Source: Paraburkholderia terricola (GTDB lineage Bacteria > Pseudomonadota > Gammaproteobacteria > Burkholderiales > Burkholderiaceae). Taken from it: a stretch of DNA of 64,000 bases. The stretch covers positions 44,824-108,823 of the forward strand of contig NZ_FRAB01000020.1 of NCBI RefSeq assembly GCF_900142195.1, given 5' to 3'. A program made the translations under genes and the position numbers. Each line of letters begins with the position of its first letter. Position 1 is the stretch's first letter. The notes under the pieces are model-generated. The model was not told the DNA's origin. It searched no databases and saw only the letters and a list, made by a program, of their open reading frames with translations. Below are positions 1 through 8,488 of this stretch, piece after piece.

Positions 1-1778
1 CGCACGCCCAGATGTTCGAGCATCGGCAAGCTGCGCGACAACGCGATCGGCTGCCCCGCGCGATACACCTTGAAGCGGAACGCGCGCGGTCCCGCTTCGA
101 TCGGACGGTACAGGTTCATCGCGAGGCGCTCGCTGCCCTGCACGCGCTCGATCAACTCGATGTCGCGCACCGCGGTGCGGGCGGGGTAATCGTCGCGATA
201 GCCGGGCGGAAACGAATCCGCGTAACGTTGCAGCAGACGGTTGCCCTGCTCTTCGCCGAACGCATCGAGCAACGCGTCGGCGAGATCGTCCTGCCAGCGG
301 CGCGCGACCTGCACGAGCCGTGCTTCGAGTTCGCGCGTGTCCACATTGGGCATGCCGCCCGGCTTGGCATGCACCACAAAGTGAATGCGCGCGAGCGTCG
401 ACTCCGAAAGCAGCGGCGTGAATTCGACACTGGCGCCGTTGAAGGCGTCGGCCAGCAGATTCGCAATGCGCTGGCGCAGGTCGGTGTTGTACTTGTCACG
501 CGGCACGAACACGAGGCACGACACGAAACGGTCGAAGCGGTCGCGCCGCACGAACAGGCGCGTGCGCTGATGTTCCTGCAAACGCAGCACGCCGAGCGCG
601 GTGTCGTAGAGCTGATTCTCGTCGGCCTGAAAAAGCTCGTCACGCGGATAGGTTTCGAGCACCGTCACCAGCGATTTGGCGAGATGACCTTTCGGCAGGA
701 ATCCCGCCCTTCGCACGATATTCGCGCATTTGCGCCGCACGATCGGAATCTCCGAGGCCGACACGAAATACGCGGTGGACGTATAGAGGCCGATGAAACG
801 CCGCTCGCCCGCCACCTTGCCGTCCGCGCCGGTCAGCTTGATGCCGACATAGTCGAGATAGCCGGGCCGGTGCACCGTCGCGCGCGAATTGGCCTTGGTC
901 AGAAAGATCGGCGACGAACTGGAGATGATCTCGGCGGCGGCCGGCGGCAAGGACGTGACTTCGGCCGCGCCAGCAGTTCGCAGCGCATCGCGCAGGATGC
1001 CGAGGCCGGAGCCCGGCACCGCGCGCAAACCGTAGCCGAGGTCGTGCTGCACCAGTTCGTAGTCGCGCTGGCCGAGAAAGGTGAAGTGATCGGCCACCAT
1101 CCATTCGAGGAACGCGCGCGCCTCCAGACCTTCCGGCCCGCCCTCGCCGGCCTTCATGCCCTTGATGGTGGCGCGCGCGAGTTCGACGATCTTCGGCCAG
1201 TCTTCAACCGCGGCGCGCACGTCGCGCAGCACGCCGGCGATTTCCTCGCGCAACGCGTCGAGCTTTGCCGCATCGCCGCAACGGTCCACTTCGAAGTGGA
1301 TGAACGACGTGAGCTGCGAGCGCGTATCGGCGGCGTCCTCGGCGCCCTGGCTCACGCGTTCGATGCCGCCGTCGGGTCCACGCCAGATGCGAAACACCGG
1401 ATGCACGACCGAGTGCAGCGCGAGCCCATGACGGTTCACCGACATCGATACCGAATCGACGAGAAACGGCATGTCGTCGTTGACGATCTCGATCACCGTG
1501 TGATCGGAGTGCCAGCCGTGCTGTTCGAGGATCGGGTTATAGACGCGCAGCCGTTCGCTGCCCGGCACGAAGCGCTGCGCGGTTTGCCAATGCGCGAGCG
1601 CCGCGCCGTACAGATCGGCAATCGAGCGGCTTTGCAGATCGTCGGCGTCGACGAAGTCGTAGTAGTGCCGCAGGAAAGGATCGACGACGTTGAAGGTCGG
1701 CTCGGGCAAGCGCCCCCTCGCAAACTCGACGACATCGTTCAGCAAATGCGTGACGGCTTCTTCGTTCTTTGCTTGCAT
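1..1778 (-). CDS. NAD-specific glutamate dehydrogenase, N-terminal part (runs off the window)
   Basis: This is the 5' part of a large NAD-dependent glutamate dehydrogenase, which oxidatively deaminates glutamate to 2-oxoglutarate and ammonium in the cytoplasm. About 592 codons are visible; members of this family are roughly 1,600 residues, so the catalytic Rossmann domain lies beyond position 1. What is seen is the regulatory N-terminal region, with the order typical of the family: an ATHLLNDVV-like helix, then FLRHYYDFVDADDL, then DHTVIEIVNDDMPFLVDSV, then FLEWMVADHFTFLGQRDY. The start ATG at 1778 follows a GGGGAG ribosome-binding site by a few bases. Codon use shows strong third-position GC. 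A long open frame on the opposite strand is an antisense shadow. Identity is secure; whether the distal part is intact cannot be seen. Confidence 0.93.
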   Translation of the reverse strand, partial: MQAKNEEAVTHLLNDVVEFARGRLPEPTFNVVDPFLRHYYDFVDADDLQSRSIADLYGAALAHWQTAQRFVPGSERLRVYNPILEQHGWHSDHTVIEIVNDDMPFLVDSVSMSVNRHGLALHSVVHPVFRIWRGPDGGIERVSQGAEDAADTRSQLTSFIHFEVDRCGDAAKLDALREEIAGVLRDVRAAVEDWPKIVELARATIKGMKAGEGGPEGLEARAFLEWMVADHFTFLGQRDYELVQHDLGYGLRAVPGSGLGILRDALRTAGAAEVTSLPPAAAEIISSSSPIFLTKANSRATVHRPGYLDYVGIKLTGADGKVAGERRFIGLYTSTAYFVSASEIPIVRRKCANIVRRAGFLPKGHLAKSLVTVLETYPRDELFQADENQLYDTALGVLRLQEHQRTRLFVRRDRFDRFVSCLVFVPRDKYNTDLRQRIANLLADAFNGASVEFTPLLSESTLARIHFVVHAKPGGMPNVDTRELEARLVQVARRWQDDLADALLDAFGEEQGNRLLQRYADSFPPGYRDDYPARTAVRDIELIERVQGSERLAMNLYRPIEAGPRAFRFKVYRAGQPIALSRSLPMLEHLGV

Positions 1779-1917
1779 GATGAACTCCCCCGGCTGGCGG
1801 CAATGGCGCGTATTCGCCCGATTCGCATGCAACGTCTCAACGTCTGAATGGGGATTATGCGCCTGCCGCCCCGCGATGCGATGCGCGACCCCACTTAGGT
1901 TATACCCGCTGCCCCGG

Positions 1918-2694
1918 TTAAAGCACAGCCTTCGAAACGGCGGGCTGTTGCGCGAGCCACGCATGGACCTGAGCGCCGATCCACGCGGGGTCGTCGTGCG
2001 GCAGATCGTGACCGGCCCACGGATGCTCGCGATGCGTCGCGCCCCACGCGGCCGCGAGCTTCGACGAACATGCCGGGTTCACGAGCTTGTCGCCACGCGA
2101 TGATAGAACCAGCAGCGGGCAGTCCGGCCTGACGGCCGCCGCGCGAAAACGCGCGGCGGCCCAGAGTTGCCGCAACGCATTGCCGCGGCTCACCGGCGCG
2201 CTGCGGCGAATCTCGCTCCATGCGTCGAGATCGGCGTTCAGCGTGCCGACGTTATTGCACGTCAACCGATGAATGCCACGCTCCGCGCACGGCGCGTCGC
2301 GCCAATGCGCCGCAACGCCCGCGAGCCCCGGCCATGCCGAGGGACGCAGCCGCTCATGCATGCGGCTGAACGGCCGCATGCTGGTGTTGATCAGCACGAG
2401 CCGTTCGATCTCGGCGGGATGACGTTGCGCCCACTCCGTCGCCACCATGCCGCCGAGCGACATCGCCAGCACGCGGTATGGGACGCTCGCCCCGCTTTGC
2501 AAAGCGGCAATCCGCACGAAGCTGACCATCTCCGCGACCGTGGCCGGCGCGCGCGCCTGCGCGAACTCGCCGTTGCCCGGCAGATCGAGCAGCAACAGGC
2601 GCTCGCCGCCAATGGCTTCGCGCAGCGCGTCGGGCAGGCGGCCCCAGTGGCGCGTTTCGCGCGTGAGTCCGCGCAGCAGGATCCACGTGCTCAT
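1918..2694 (-). CDS. alpha/beta hydrolase
   Basis: A 258-residue cytoplasmic alpha/beta-hydrolase-fold protein. Visible are the oxyanion-side LLLRGL-type start, the LLLLDLPGNGE strand turn near residues 33-43, the nucleophile elbow AMSLGG with Ser79 (Ala replaces the first Gly of GxSxG), an acid in LSSRGDKLVN and the catalytic His in WAGHDLPHDDP near the C-terminus. The substrate is unknown. The start at 2694 forms an ATGA overlap with the stop of the upstream M14 peptidase gene, so the two are probably co-transcribed and translationally coupled. A longer in-frame extension into the peptidase gene has no family support. The family call is firm and the function is open. Confidence 0.85.
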   Translation of the reverse strand: MSTWILLRGLTRETRHWGRLPDALREAIGGERLLLLDLPGNGEFAQARAPATVAEMVSFVRIAALQSGASVPYRVLAMSLGGMVATEWAQRHPAEIERLVLINTSMRPFSRMHERLRPSAWPGLAGVAAHWRDAPCAERGIHRLTCNNVGTLNADLDAWSEIRRSAPVSRGNALRQLWAAARFRAAAVRPDCPLLVLSSRGDKLVNPACSSKLAAAWGATHREHPWAGHDLPHDDPAWIGAQVHAWLAQQPAVSKAVL

Positions 2695-3725
2695 GGGGCG
2701 TCCGATTTGTACCAGTGGTCGATCGCGCTTTGCAGCAATGCCTCGCGACGGTTGCCCTGCGGCAGCCAGCGTTGCGACGAGAAAGCCGCGCGCGCGAGAA
2801 AGTCGAGCAGGTTCGCGTGACGCCGCAGCACGCGCGCGGTGCGATGCGCCTTCACCGGATTGAACATGCCCTGACGCGAAAAGAGCTGGCGCGGATTCTT
2901 CTTGATCCACAGCCACGAGCCGAGTTCGAGTGTCATCGGCAGGAATACGTTGGGGGCCGGCGTGCGGTCATACGCGAAGTCCCATAGATCGCCGTGCAGC
3001 AGATACTGATGGCTCTGCGGTTCGAACGTATAGCCATGATGCGGATGCGAGCGCTCGAACATCGTTTTCAGCACGTACATTTCCGGCAGATGCGGCATCA
3101 GTTTGCGAGTGCGCGCGTAGGGAAACCAGATGCTGTCGGTCCAGCCATAACCGGAGTGGCAATCGAGCGCGATACTCAAGGGCCGCGCCGCCAGTTCGCT
3201 TTCCACCACTTGCAGGAGCGCCGCGGCTTCCGGCTCCATCGGCTCGCCGTGGCGGCCGCGATACCACGGCAGCCACGCGCCCACGCGCTGACCGCCCGCG
3301 AGCAGCGGCACGCGTTCGTCGGCGTTCTGCGGCGCGTTGCGCATCAGGTCGACGCCGTTCGGATTGGCGCGCGTCGCCGCCCACATGCCGCCGGGATTGA
3401 CGATCGGCATGAAGACCAGACGAATCGACTGCAATTGCCGCACCAGCAACTCATCCCATTCGAGGCGCGCGAGCAGCGCGCGCATGTAGTCGAGTACGAG
3501 TTGCGAGCCGATGCGTTCGAGTCCGTGGATGCCGCCGAAGAATCCGATCGCGGGCGCGAGCGGATCGGTCGAGCCGATACTCGCCGTGTGCACGGTGAAT
3601 TGCCGGCCACGCACCGTCGTCTCGCAGACAGAACGGATCTCGAAGCTGGCGCTGCCCTGCTCGAGAATCGTCTTGAGATCTTCATACTCCGCGAAACTGT
3701 CGGGAAGAAAGCTCAAAGGCTGCAT
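2691..3725 (-). CDS. M14-family zinc carboxypeptidase-like protein
   Basis: A 344-residue metallopeptidase-like protein of the M14 (carboxypeptidase A) fold. Zinc ligands are visible as His67 and Glu70 in GGIHGLERIG and His190 in DCHSGYGW. The substrate-binding stretch NPNGVDLMRN is at 121-130, and the general-base Glu sits in MTLELGSW. No signal peptide is evident, so it probably acts in the cytoplasm on a peptide, amide or ester substrate that cannot be named. The open frame extends upstream to 3914. I chose the ATG at 3725 because the extension has no family-like sequence and would overlap the Pho-box-like site at 3833-3850. A TATATT element lies just upstream. The last four bases overlap the following hydrolase gene. 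Confidence 0.8.
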   Translation of the reverse strand: MQPLSFLPDSFAEYEDLKTILEQGSASFEIRSVCETTVRGRQFTVHTASIGSTDPLAPAIGFFGGIHGLERIGSQLVLDYMRALLARLEWDELLVRQLQSIRLVFMPIVNPGGMWAATRANPNGVDLMRNAPQNADERVPLLAGGQRVGAWLPWYRGRHGEPMEPEAAALLQVVESELAARPLSIALDCHSGYGWTDSIWFPYARTRKLMPHLPEMYVLKTMFERSHPHHGYTFEPQSHQYLLHGDLWDFAYDRTPAPNVFLPMTLELGSWLWIKKNPRQLFSRQGMFNPVKAHRTARVLRRHANLLDFLARAAFSSQRWLPQGNRREALLQSAIDHWYKSDAP

Positions 3726-4021
3726 GACGACGTCGAATGGAACTGCGAGGTTATGGGGGGCGGCGAGCCGCAGACGCAATATAGCCTGGCGCCGCGCGAT
3801 CATGCGGGTGGCGTGAGGCGTAGTTGCAAAGCGTGTCATCCGTATGTCATTTTCCGCTCGAAGGAATGCCTCGGGTGCGCCCTGGGTGCGGCCTTTTTCG
3901 ACGGCGGAAAACATTCACGGAGATGTAGTCGTCTAGACGTTACGATGCCTTCACTCAACCGTCACAGACGCTTTCTAGAATGAGTCCACACAGGCCCGTA
4001 GCGGCCGGAAAAGAGGTACTC
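3726..4021. other. divergent intergenic region between the M14 peptidase and phnC
   Basis: About 300 bases separate the M14 peptidase start from phnC. The region carries a two-repeat Pho-box-like element (listed separately) and a possible phnC-proximal TAGAAT hexamer at 3976-3981 without a good -35. No convincing gene was seen. If the peptidase actually starts at 3839 or 3914, part of this stretch would be coding. Confidence 0.5.
3833..3850 (+). promoter_or_regulatory. Pho-box-like PhoB site upstream of phnCDE
   Basis: Two heptamers, GTGTCAT and ATGTCAT, are separated by exactly four bases (CCGT). Each differs at one position from the CTGTCAT repeat of the enterobacterial Pho box, and the 7-4-7 spacing matches. 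It lies 172 bp upstream of the phnC start. The site suggests phosphate-starvation control of the phosphonate importer, which is the usual regulation for phn genes. Nothing here tests binding. Confidence 0.6.
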
Positions 4022-4933
4022 ATGGCAGCGACGCCGGACGCAATCCGTATCGAACGGTTGAGCAAGACGTTCAGCAACGGCCGCAAGGCCCTGGACGAAA
4101 TCGATCTGCGCGTCGAGCCCGGCGAGATGGTTGCGTTGATCGGCGCGTCGGGCTCGGGCAAGTCCACGCTGTTGCGGCATATCGCGGGCTTCACGGCCTC
4201 GGATGCGCAGCCCTCGCAGATCGCGATTCTCGGCCGGCCGATTCAGCAGAACGGCCGGATCGTGCGGGAAGTGCGCAGCATTCGCCGCGACATCGGCTTC
4301 GTGTTTCAGCAATTCAATCTGGTGAACCGGCTTTCCGTCGAGACCAACGTGCTGATCGGCGCGCTGTCGCGTCTGCCGTGGTGGCGCCGTCTCACCGGGC
4401 GTTTTCCGGGCCCGGAGCGGGCCCTGTCGATGGCCGCGCTCAACGAGGTCGGCATCGGCGAACACGCGCGCGAGCGCGCCGCGAACCTCTCCGGCGGACA
4501 GCAGCAACGCGCGGCCCTGGCGCGGGCGCTGGTGCAGCGCGCGCGCATCGTGCTCGCCGACGAACCGATCGCCTCGCTCGACCCCGAATCGTCGCGCCGC
4601 GTGATGGACATGCTGCGCACGCTGAACGCCGAACATCGGCTCACGGTGCTGGTGTCGCTGCATCAGGTCGACTTCGCCATGCAGTATTGCCCGCGCACCG
4701 TCGCGCTGCGGCGCGGCAAGGTGGTGTACGACGGCCCCTCCGCGGCGCTCAGCCCCGCGCTGCTCAAGCAGCTCTATGGCGACGACGTCCACGAACTGCT
4801 CGATGACGCGGACCCTGGCGCGACCGGCACCGCAAGCAACGCCGCCGGGATGGAAAGCAGCGCGCGGCTCCAGGCCCCCCCATCCACCGCGACGCGCTAC
4901 GCGTTCGCCCTCGACCCGGCGCACTCGAACTGA
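4022..4933 (+). CDS. phnC: phosphonate ABC transporter ATP-binding protein
   Basis: The 303-residue ATPase subunit of a phosphonate/phosphate-ester importer, on the cytoplasmic face of the membrane. The Walker A motif GASGSGKST is at 41-49, followed by a Q-loop VFQQFNLV, the signature LSGGQQQRAALARAL, the Walker B VLADEPIASLDP and an H-loop VSLHQVDFA. RLSVETNVLIGAL between Q-loop and signature is typical of PhnC. The C-terminal 40 or so residues are a low-complexity tail absent from most PhnC proteins. The start at 4022 has the ribosome-binding site AAGAGGTA; an in-frame ATG at 3980 is less likely. It is followed by phnD and phnE in the same orientation. No C-P lyase gene is in the window. 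Confidence 0.93.
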   Translation: MAATPDAIRIERLSKTFSNGRKALDEIDLRVEPGEMVALIGASGSGKSTLLRHIAGFTASDAQPSQIAILGRPIQQNGRIVREVRSIRRDIGFVFQQFNLVNRLSVETNVLIGALSRLPWWRRLTGRFPGPERALSMAALNEVGIGEHARERAANLSGGQQQRAALARALVQRARIVLADEPIASLDPESSRRVMDMLRTLNAEHRLTVLVSLHQVDFAMQYCPRTVALRRGKVVYDGPSAALSPALLKQLYGDDVHELLDDADPGATGTASNAAGMESSARLQAPPSTATRYAFALDPAHSN

Positions 4934-4974
4934 GCGCGCCAATCCACTGTATTCATTCAACCGGACCTCAACCG

Positions 4975-5952
4975 ATGAAACTCCTGCGTTCATTGATCAC
5001 GCTGACGCTCGGCGCGGCGGCCCTTGCCTGCGTCGCTACCGCGCAAGCCGAGGACATCAACCTCGGCATCATCTCGACGGATTCGTCCTCGGTGCTCAAA
5101 CAGCGCTGGGAACCGCTGATCGAGGACATGAACCGGCAAACCGGCCTGAACGTGAAGGCATTCTTCGCGACGGACTACGCCGGCATTATCGAAGGCATGC
5201 GCTTTAACAAGGTACAGGTCGGCTATTTCGGCAATGCGTCGGCGATCGAAGCGGTGGATCGCTCGCAAGGCGAAGTGTTCGCGAAGGTCCTGTATGCCAA
5301 CGGCGACGCCGGTTACTACTCCGTGCTGGTCACCAACGTGAACAGCCGCTTCAAGACGCTCGACGACGTATTCAAAAACACCAGGGACGTCACGCTCGGT
5401 TTCGGCGACCCCAACTCCACATCGGGCACGCTGATTCCCGGCTATTACCTCTTCGCCCAACGCAATGTGCCGGTGAAGACGTCGTTCAAGACGGTGCTGC
5501 CGTCGAGCCACGAGGCGAATCTGCTCGCCGTGGTGAACAACAAGATCGACATCGCCACCAACAACACCGAGATGCTCGACACGCTGAAAAAGCAGCACCC
5601 GGACAAGTTCGCGCAAGTCCGCGTGCTGTGGACCTCGCCGCTGATTCCGTCCGATCCGCTCGTGTGGCGCAAGGATCTGCCGCAAGCGACCAAGGACAAG
5701 CTGCGCAACTTCTTCCTGAACTATGCGAAGACCGATCCGCGCGAAAAAGCGGTGATGGCCGCGATTACCGGCTATGGCGGCTTCGCGGCGTCGTCGGATG
5801 CGCAGTTGCTGCCGATCCGCCAGGTTGCGCTGTTCCAGCAGAAGCAGAAGATCGAGAGCGACACGCATCTCTCCGACGACGACCGCAAGACCCAGTTGGC
5901 CGCGCTCGACGCGAAGCTCGCCGCGCTCGGCAACGTGCAATCGAAGCAATGA
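4975..5952 (+). CDS. phnD: phosphonate ABC transporter periplasmic binding protein
   Basis: A 325-residue substrate-binding protein that captures phosphonates in the periplasm and delivers them to PhnE/PhnC. A Sec signal peptide is visible (positively charged start, hydrophobic stretch to about residue 25, cleavage near TAQA-ED). The mature part begins with INLGIISTDSSSVLKQRW, and the GFGDPNSTSGTLIPGYYLF stretch, which lines the phosphonate pocket in PhnD proteins, is present. The gene sits 41 bp after phnC, and its TGA overlaps the phnE start as ATGA, so the three form an operon. The exact ligand (2-aminoethylphosphonate, methylphosphonate or phosphite) cannot be read from the sequence. Confidence 0.92.
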   Translation: MKLLRSLITLTLGAAALACVATAQAEDINLGIISTDSSSVLKQRWEPLIEDMNRQTGLNVKAFFATDYAGIIEGMRFNKVQVGYFGNASAIEAVDRSQGEVFAKVLYANGDAGYYSVLVTNVNSRFKTLDDVFKNTRDVTLGFGDPNSTSGTLIPGYYLFAQRNVPVKTSFKTVLPSSHEANLLAVVNNKIDIATNNTEMLDTLKKQHPDKFAQVRVLWTSPLIPSDPLVWRKDLPQATKDKLRNFFLNYAKTDPREKAVMAAITGYGGFAASSDAQLLPIRQVALFQQKQKIESDTHLSDDDRKTQLAALDAKLAALGNVQSKQ

Positions 5953-6791
5953 ACACGGCCGATCTGATCACGTCGCCGGCTCGCGCGAACGAAGCGCTCG
6001 CCGCGCGGGCGGCGCGTCATGGCCCGCCCGCCGCGGGCAAGCGCGGCTGGCTGTCGCTGGTCGGCTGGATCGCGGTGCTTGCGGTGCTGGGCGGCGCATG
6101 GCACGGCGCCGACATGCGTCCGCTGGATTTGCTGAGCGACTCCGGCAACATGGGCCAGTTCGCCAAGGACTTCTTCCCGCCGGATTTCAGCGAATGGCGC
6201 AACTATCTGCACGAGATGTACGTGACGCTTTCGGTGGCGGTGTGGGGCACCGCGCTCTCGCTCGTCTGCGCGGTGCCGTGCGGCTTGATGTCGGCGCACA
6301 ACATCGCGCCGGCGTGGATCGTGCAGCCCATGCGCCGCGTGATGGACGCCTGCCGCGCGATCAATGAAATGGTGTTCGCGATGCTGTTCATCGTCGCGGT
6401 CGGCCTCGGTCCTTTCGCCGGCGTGCTGGCGCTGTGGGTGCATACCACGGGCGTGCTCGCCAAGCTCTTCGCGGAGGCGGTCGAGGCCATCGATCCGCGT
6501 CCGGCCGAAGGCGTGCGCGCAACCGGCGCGACCAGTGTCGACGAAATCGTTTATGCCGTGCTGCCGCAAGTGCTGCCGTTGTGGATCTCTTACGCGTTGT
6601 ATCGCTTCGAATCGAACGTGCGCTCGGCGATGGTGGTCGGCATGGTCGGCGCGGGCGGAATCGGCGTGGTGCTGTACGAGGCTATCCGCTCGTTTAACTA
6701 TGCGCAGACCGCTGCGGTGATGCTGATGGTGGTGGTGGTCGTGACGGTGATCGATCTGGCGTCGGCGTGGCTGCGTGAGCGGGTGACTTGA
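5949..6791 (+). CDS. phnE: phosphonate ABC transporter permease
   Basis: A 280-residue inner-membrane permease of the phosphonate importer. Hydrophobic segments are visible at roughly 34-52, 95-120, 150-175 and 240-265. The coupling-loop EAA-type motif appears in EAIDPRPAEGVRATGATSVDEI, which contacts PhnC. The start codon overlaps the phnD stop (ATGA at 5949-5952), so I prefer it over in-frame upstream ATGs inside phnD. It is the last gene of phnCDE; a single permease is normal, although some systems have two. It converges on the MocR gene with about 50 bp between the stops, and no obvious terminator was found. Confidence 0.92.
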   Translation: MNTADLITSPARANEALAARAARHGPPAAGKRGWLSLVGWIAVLAVLGGAWHGADMRPLDLLSDSGNMGQFAKDFFPPDFSEWRNYLHEMYVTLSVAVWGTALSLVCAVPCGLMSAHNIAPAWIVQPMRRVMDACRAINEMVFAMLFIVAVGLGPFAGVLALWVHTTGVLAKLFAEAVEAIDPRPAEGVRATGATSVDEIVYAVLPQVLPLWISYALYRFESNVRSAMVVGMVGAGGIGVVLYEAIRSFNYAQTAAVMLMVVVVVTVIDLASAWLRERVT

Positions 6792-6843
6792 GGGTTTGGG
6801 GGGTGATTGCAGTGTGCAAGCCGAAGTGTCGTCCGCGAGCCCC

Positions 6844-8367
6844 TCACGCCAACTCCACCAACGTCGCATCAATCGCACCACCCAGCGTATTGAAAGCCGG
6901 CGCGATGTCCTCATCCGGCACGCACGCATAGCCGATCAGCAAACCCGACGGCGCCAGCGACGGTTGCGCGTAATACCCCGACAACGGCCGCACGACGATA
7001 TTGCGCTCCAGCGCCGCGGCTGCCACCGCGCGGTCGTCGCTGCCTGGCGGCAGTTGCATCACCAGATGCAAGCCGGCATCGCCGCCCACCGCCGGCAACG
7101 CGTCGCCATAACGGCGCGCGGCGGCGTCGAGCAGACTCTGGCGACGCTGCCCGTAAAGCGTGCGCATCTTGCGGATATGCGAGGTGAAATGCCCTTCGTC
7201 GATGAACTCCGCGAGCATGGCCTGTTGCAGCAATTGTCCCTCGCGATACAGTTCGGCGCTCGCCGTGGCAAAGCTCTCCGCCAGCGCTTCCGGCGCGACC
7301 AGGTAGCCGATGCGCAAGCCGGGAAACAGCGTCTTGCCGAAGCTGCCCACGTAAATCACCTGCCCAGAGGTGTCCAGACCTTGCAGCGACGCCAGCGGCC
7401 GGCTGCCGTAACGGAATTCGCTGTCGTAGTCGTCCTCGATGATCCAGCCTTGGTTTTGCCGCGCGTATTCGAGCAGCATGCGGCGGCGCGCGAGGCTCAT
7501 CACCATGCCGAGCGGATATTGATGCGACGGCGTGACGAGCATCAGCCTGGGCGGCTGCGCGAGGTCGTCGGCAGATGGATTGATGCCTTCCTCGTCGACG
7601 GCGATCGGCCGCGATTGCAGCCCGGAAACGTGCATCACGCTGCGCACGCCCCAATAGCACGGGTCCTCGGTCCAGATCACGTCGCCCGGATCGGACAGCA
7701 GACGCACGGCAAGATCGACCGACTGATGAATGCCCGTCGTGATGATGATCTGCTCGGGCGTGCAGCGCACCGAGCGCGAGGTGCGCAGATAGTCGGCCAG
7801 CGCGTGGCGCAGCGACGCCAGGCCGCCGCCCGGCGCGTAGGTCAACAGATCCGGGCGCAGCCGGCGCCAATACTTGTTGTGCAGGCGACTCCACACGCGC
7901 GCGGGAAACTTCGTGACGTCCGGCACGCCCGGCATGAACGCGCCCCATTGACGCTTCGACACGCCGGCGCCCGCGATCAGCCGCGCGCCGCGCGTGGACA
8001 GCGCGCGCTTTGCCGGCAACGGCGAGGACAGCGGTGAGTTCGACGGCGCGGGGCGCGCGATCGCCGCGTCGGCATCCGGCCCGCCGACGATCTCGTCCGG
8101 CGCGCTATCGGCAACGAAGGTGCCGCTGCCGGTCGCCGAATTCACATAGCCTTCGAGCGCCAACTGCTCGTACACCTGCGTGACGGTGTTACGCCCGATG
8201 CCCAACTCCTTGGCCAGCAAACGCGACGACGGCACCTTGGCGCCCGCCGGCAGTTCGCGCGACAGGATCGCCTGTTGCAGCAGCCGATGCAGTTGACGAT
8301 AGATCGGCTGGCCGTTGCCGCGATCGAGGCGCTGCGCCAGCCAATCGGACAACACACTCGCGCGCAT
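6844..8367 (-). CDS. MocR/GabR-type transcriptional regulator with aminotransferase-like domain
   Basis: A 507-residue regulator that fuses a GntR winged helix (about 16-80, with PIYRQLHRLLQQAIL and GRNTVTQVYEQL) to a class-I aminotransferase-like domain (about 130-490). The PLP-lysine motif GSFGKTLFPGLRIGY is intact, as are the WIIEDDYDSEFRY and TPSHQYPLG stretches of this family. In the known GabR system, PLP and GABA are effectors and the target is gabT. The gene here is divergent from gabT with 121 bp between starts, so it is probably the gabT activator; this is inference from context. The ribosome-binding site TAGGAG overlaps one of the TGGCTC repeats at 8371-8376, which could allow autoregulation. 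Confidence 0.9.
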   Translation of the reverse strand: MRASVLSDWLAQRLDRGNGQPIYRQLHRLLQQAILSRELPAGAKVPSSRLLAKELGIGRNTVTQVYEQLALEGYVNSATGSGTFVADSAPDEIVGGPDADAAIARPAPSNSPLSSPLPAKRALSTRGARLIAGAGVSKRQWGAFMPGVPDVTKFPARVWSRLHNKYWRRLRPDLLTYAPGGGLASLRHALADYLRTSRSVRCTPEQIIITTGIHQSVDLAVRLLSDPGDVIWTEDPCYWGVRSVMHVSGLQSRPIAVDEEGINPSADDLAQPPRLMLVTPSHQYPLGMVMSLARRRMLLEYARQNQGWIIEDDYDSEFRYGSRPLASLQGLDTSGQVIYVGSFGKTLFPGLRIGYLVAPEALAESFATASAELYREGQLLQQAMLAEFIDEGHFTSHIRKMRTLYGQRRQSLLDAAARRYGDALPAVGGDAGLHLVMQLPPGSDDRAVAAAALERNIVVRPLSGYYAQPSLAPSGLLIGYACVPDEDIAPAFNTLGGAIDATLVELA

Positions 8368-8370
8368 CAG

Positions 8371-8414
8371 TGGCTCCTACATTTTTATTGAAATGGCTCT
8401 GAAGTTGAGAGCCA
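8371..8414. promoter_or_regulatory. TGGCTC repeats in the mocR/gabT divergent promoter
   Basis: TGGCTC occurs at 8371-8376 and again at 8394-8399. The second copy begins a perfect inverted repeat, TGGCTCT-N7-AGAGCCA (8394-8414). A TATAGT hexamer at 8423-8428 could be the gabT -10, preceded at 18 bp by CTGAAG. Direct plus inverted repeats around the -35 are typical operators of MocR regulators, so this is the likely binding region. The assignment is inferred from layout. Confidence 0.55.
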
Positions 8415-8488
8415 AATCTCATTATAGTCGCTGCATGTGCCGCTTAAGCGCGGCGTCCGCAAAAAACCGAGGAGCGCCGGAGATCACG

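Noticed and set aside
12..1847. 611-codon open frame on the plus strand
   Set aside because: It is exactly antisense to the NAD-glutamate dehydrogenase. The translated composition (Arg/His/Ala/Gln-rich, no hydrophobic core) is what high-GC antisense frames give, while the minus strand carries clear family motifs.
2695..2916. N-terminal extension of the alpha/beta hydrolase
   Set aside because: It would be a 74-residue overlap with the M14 peptidase gene in another frame; the ATGA junction at 2691-2694 and the family start at MSTWILLRG are preferred.
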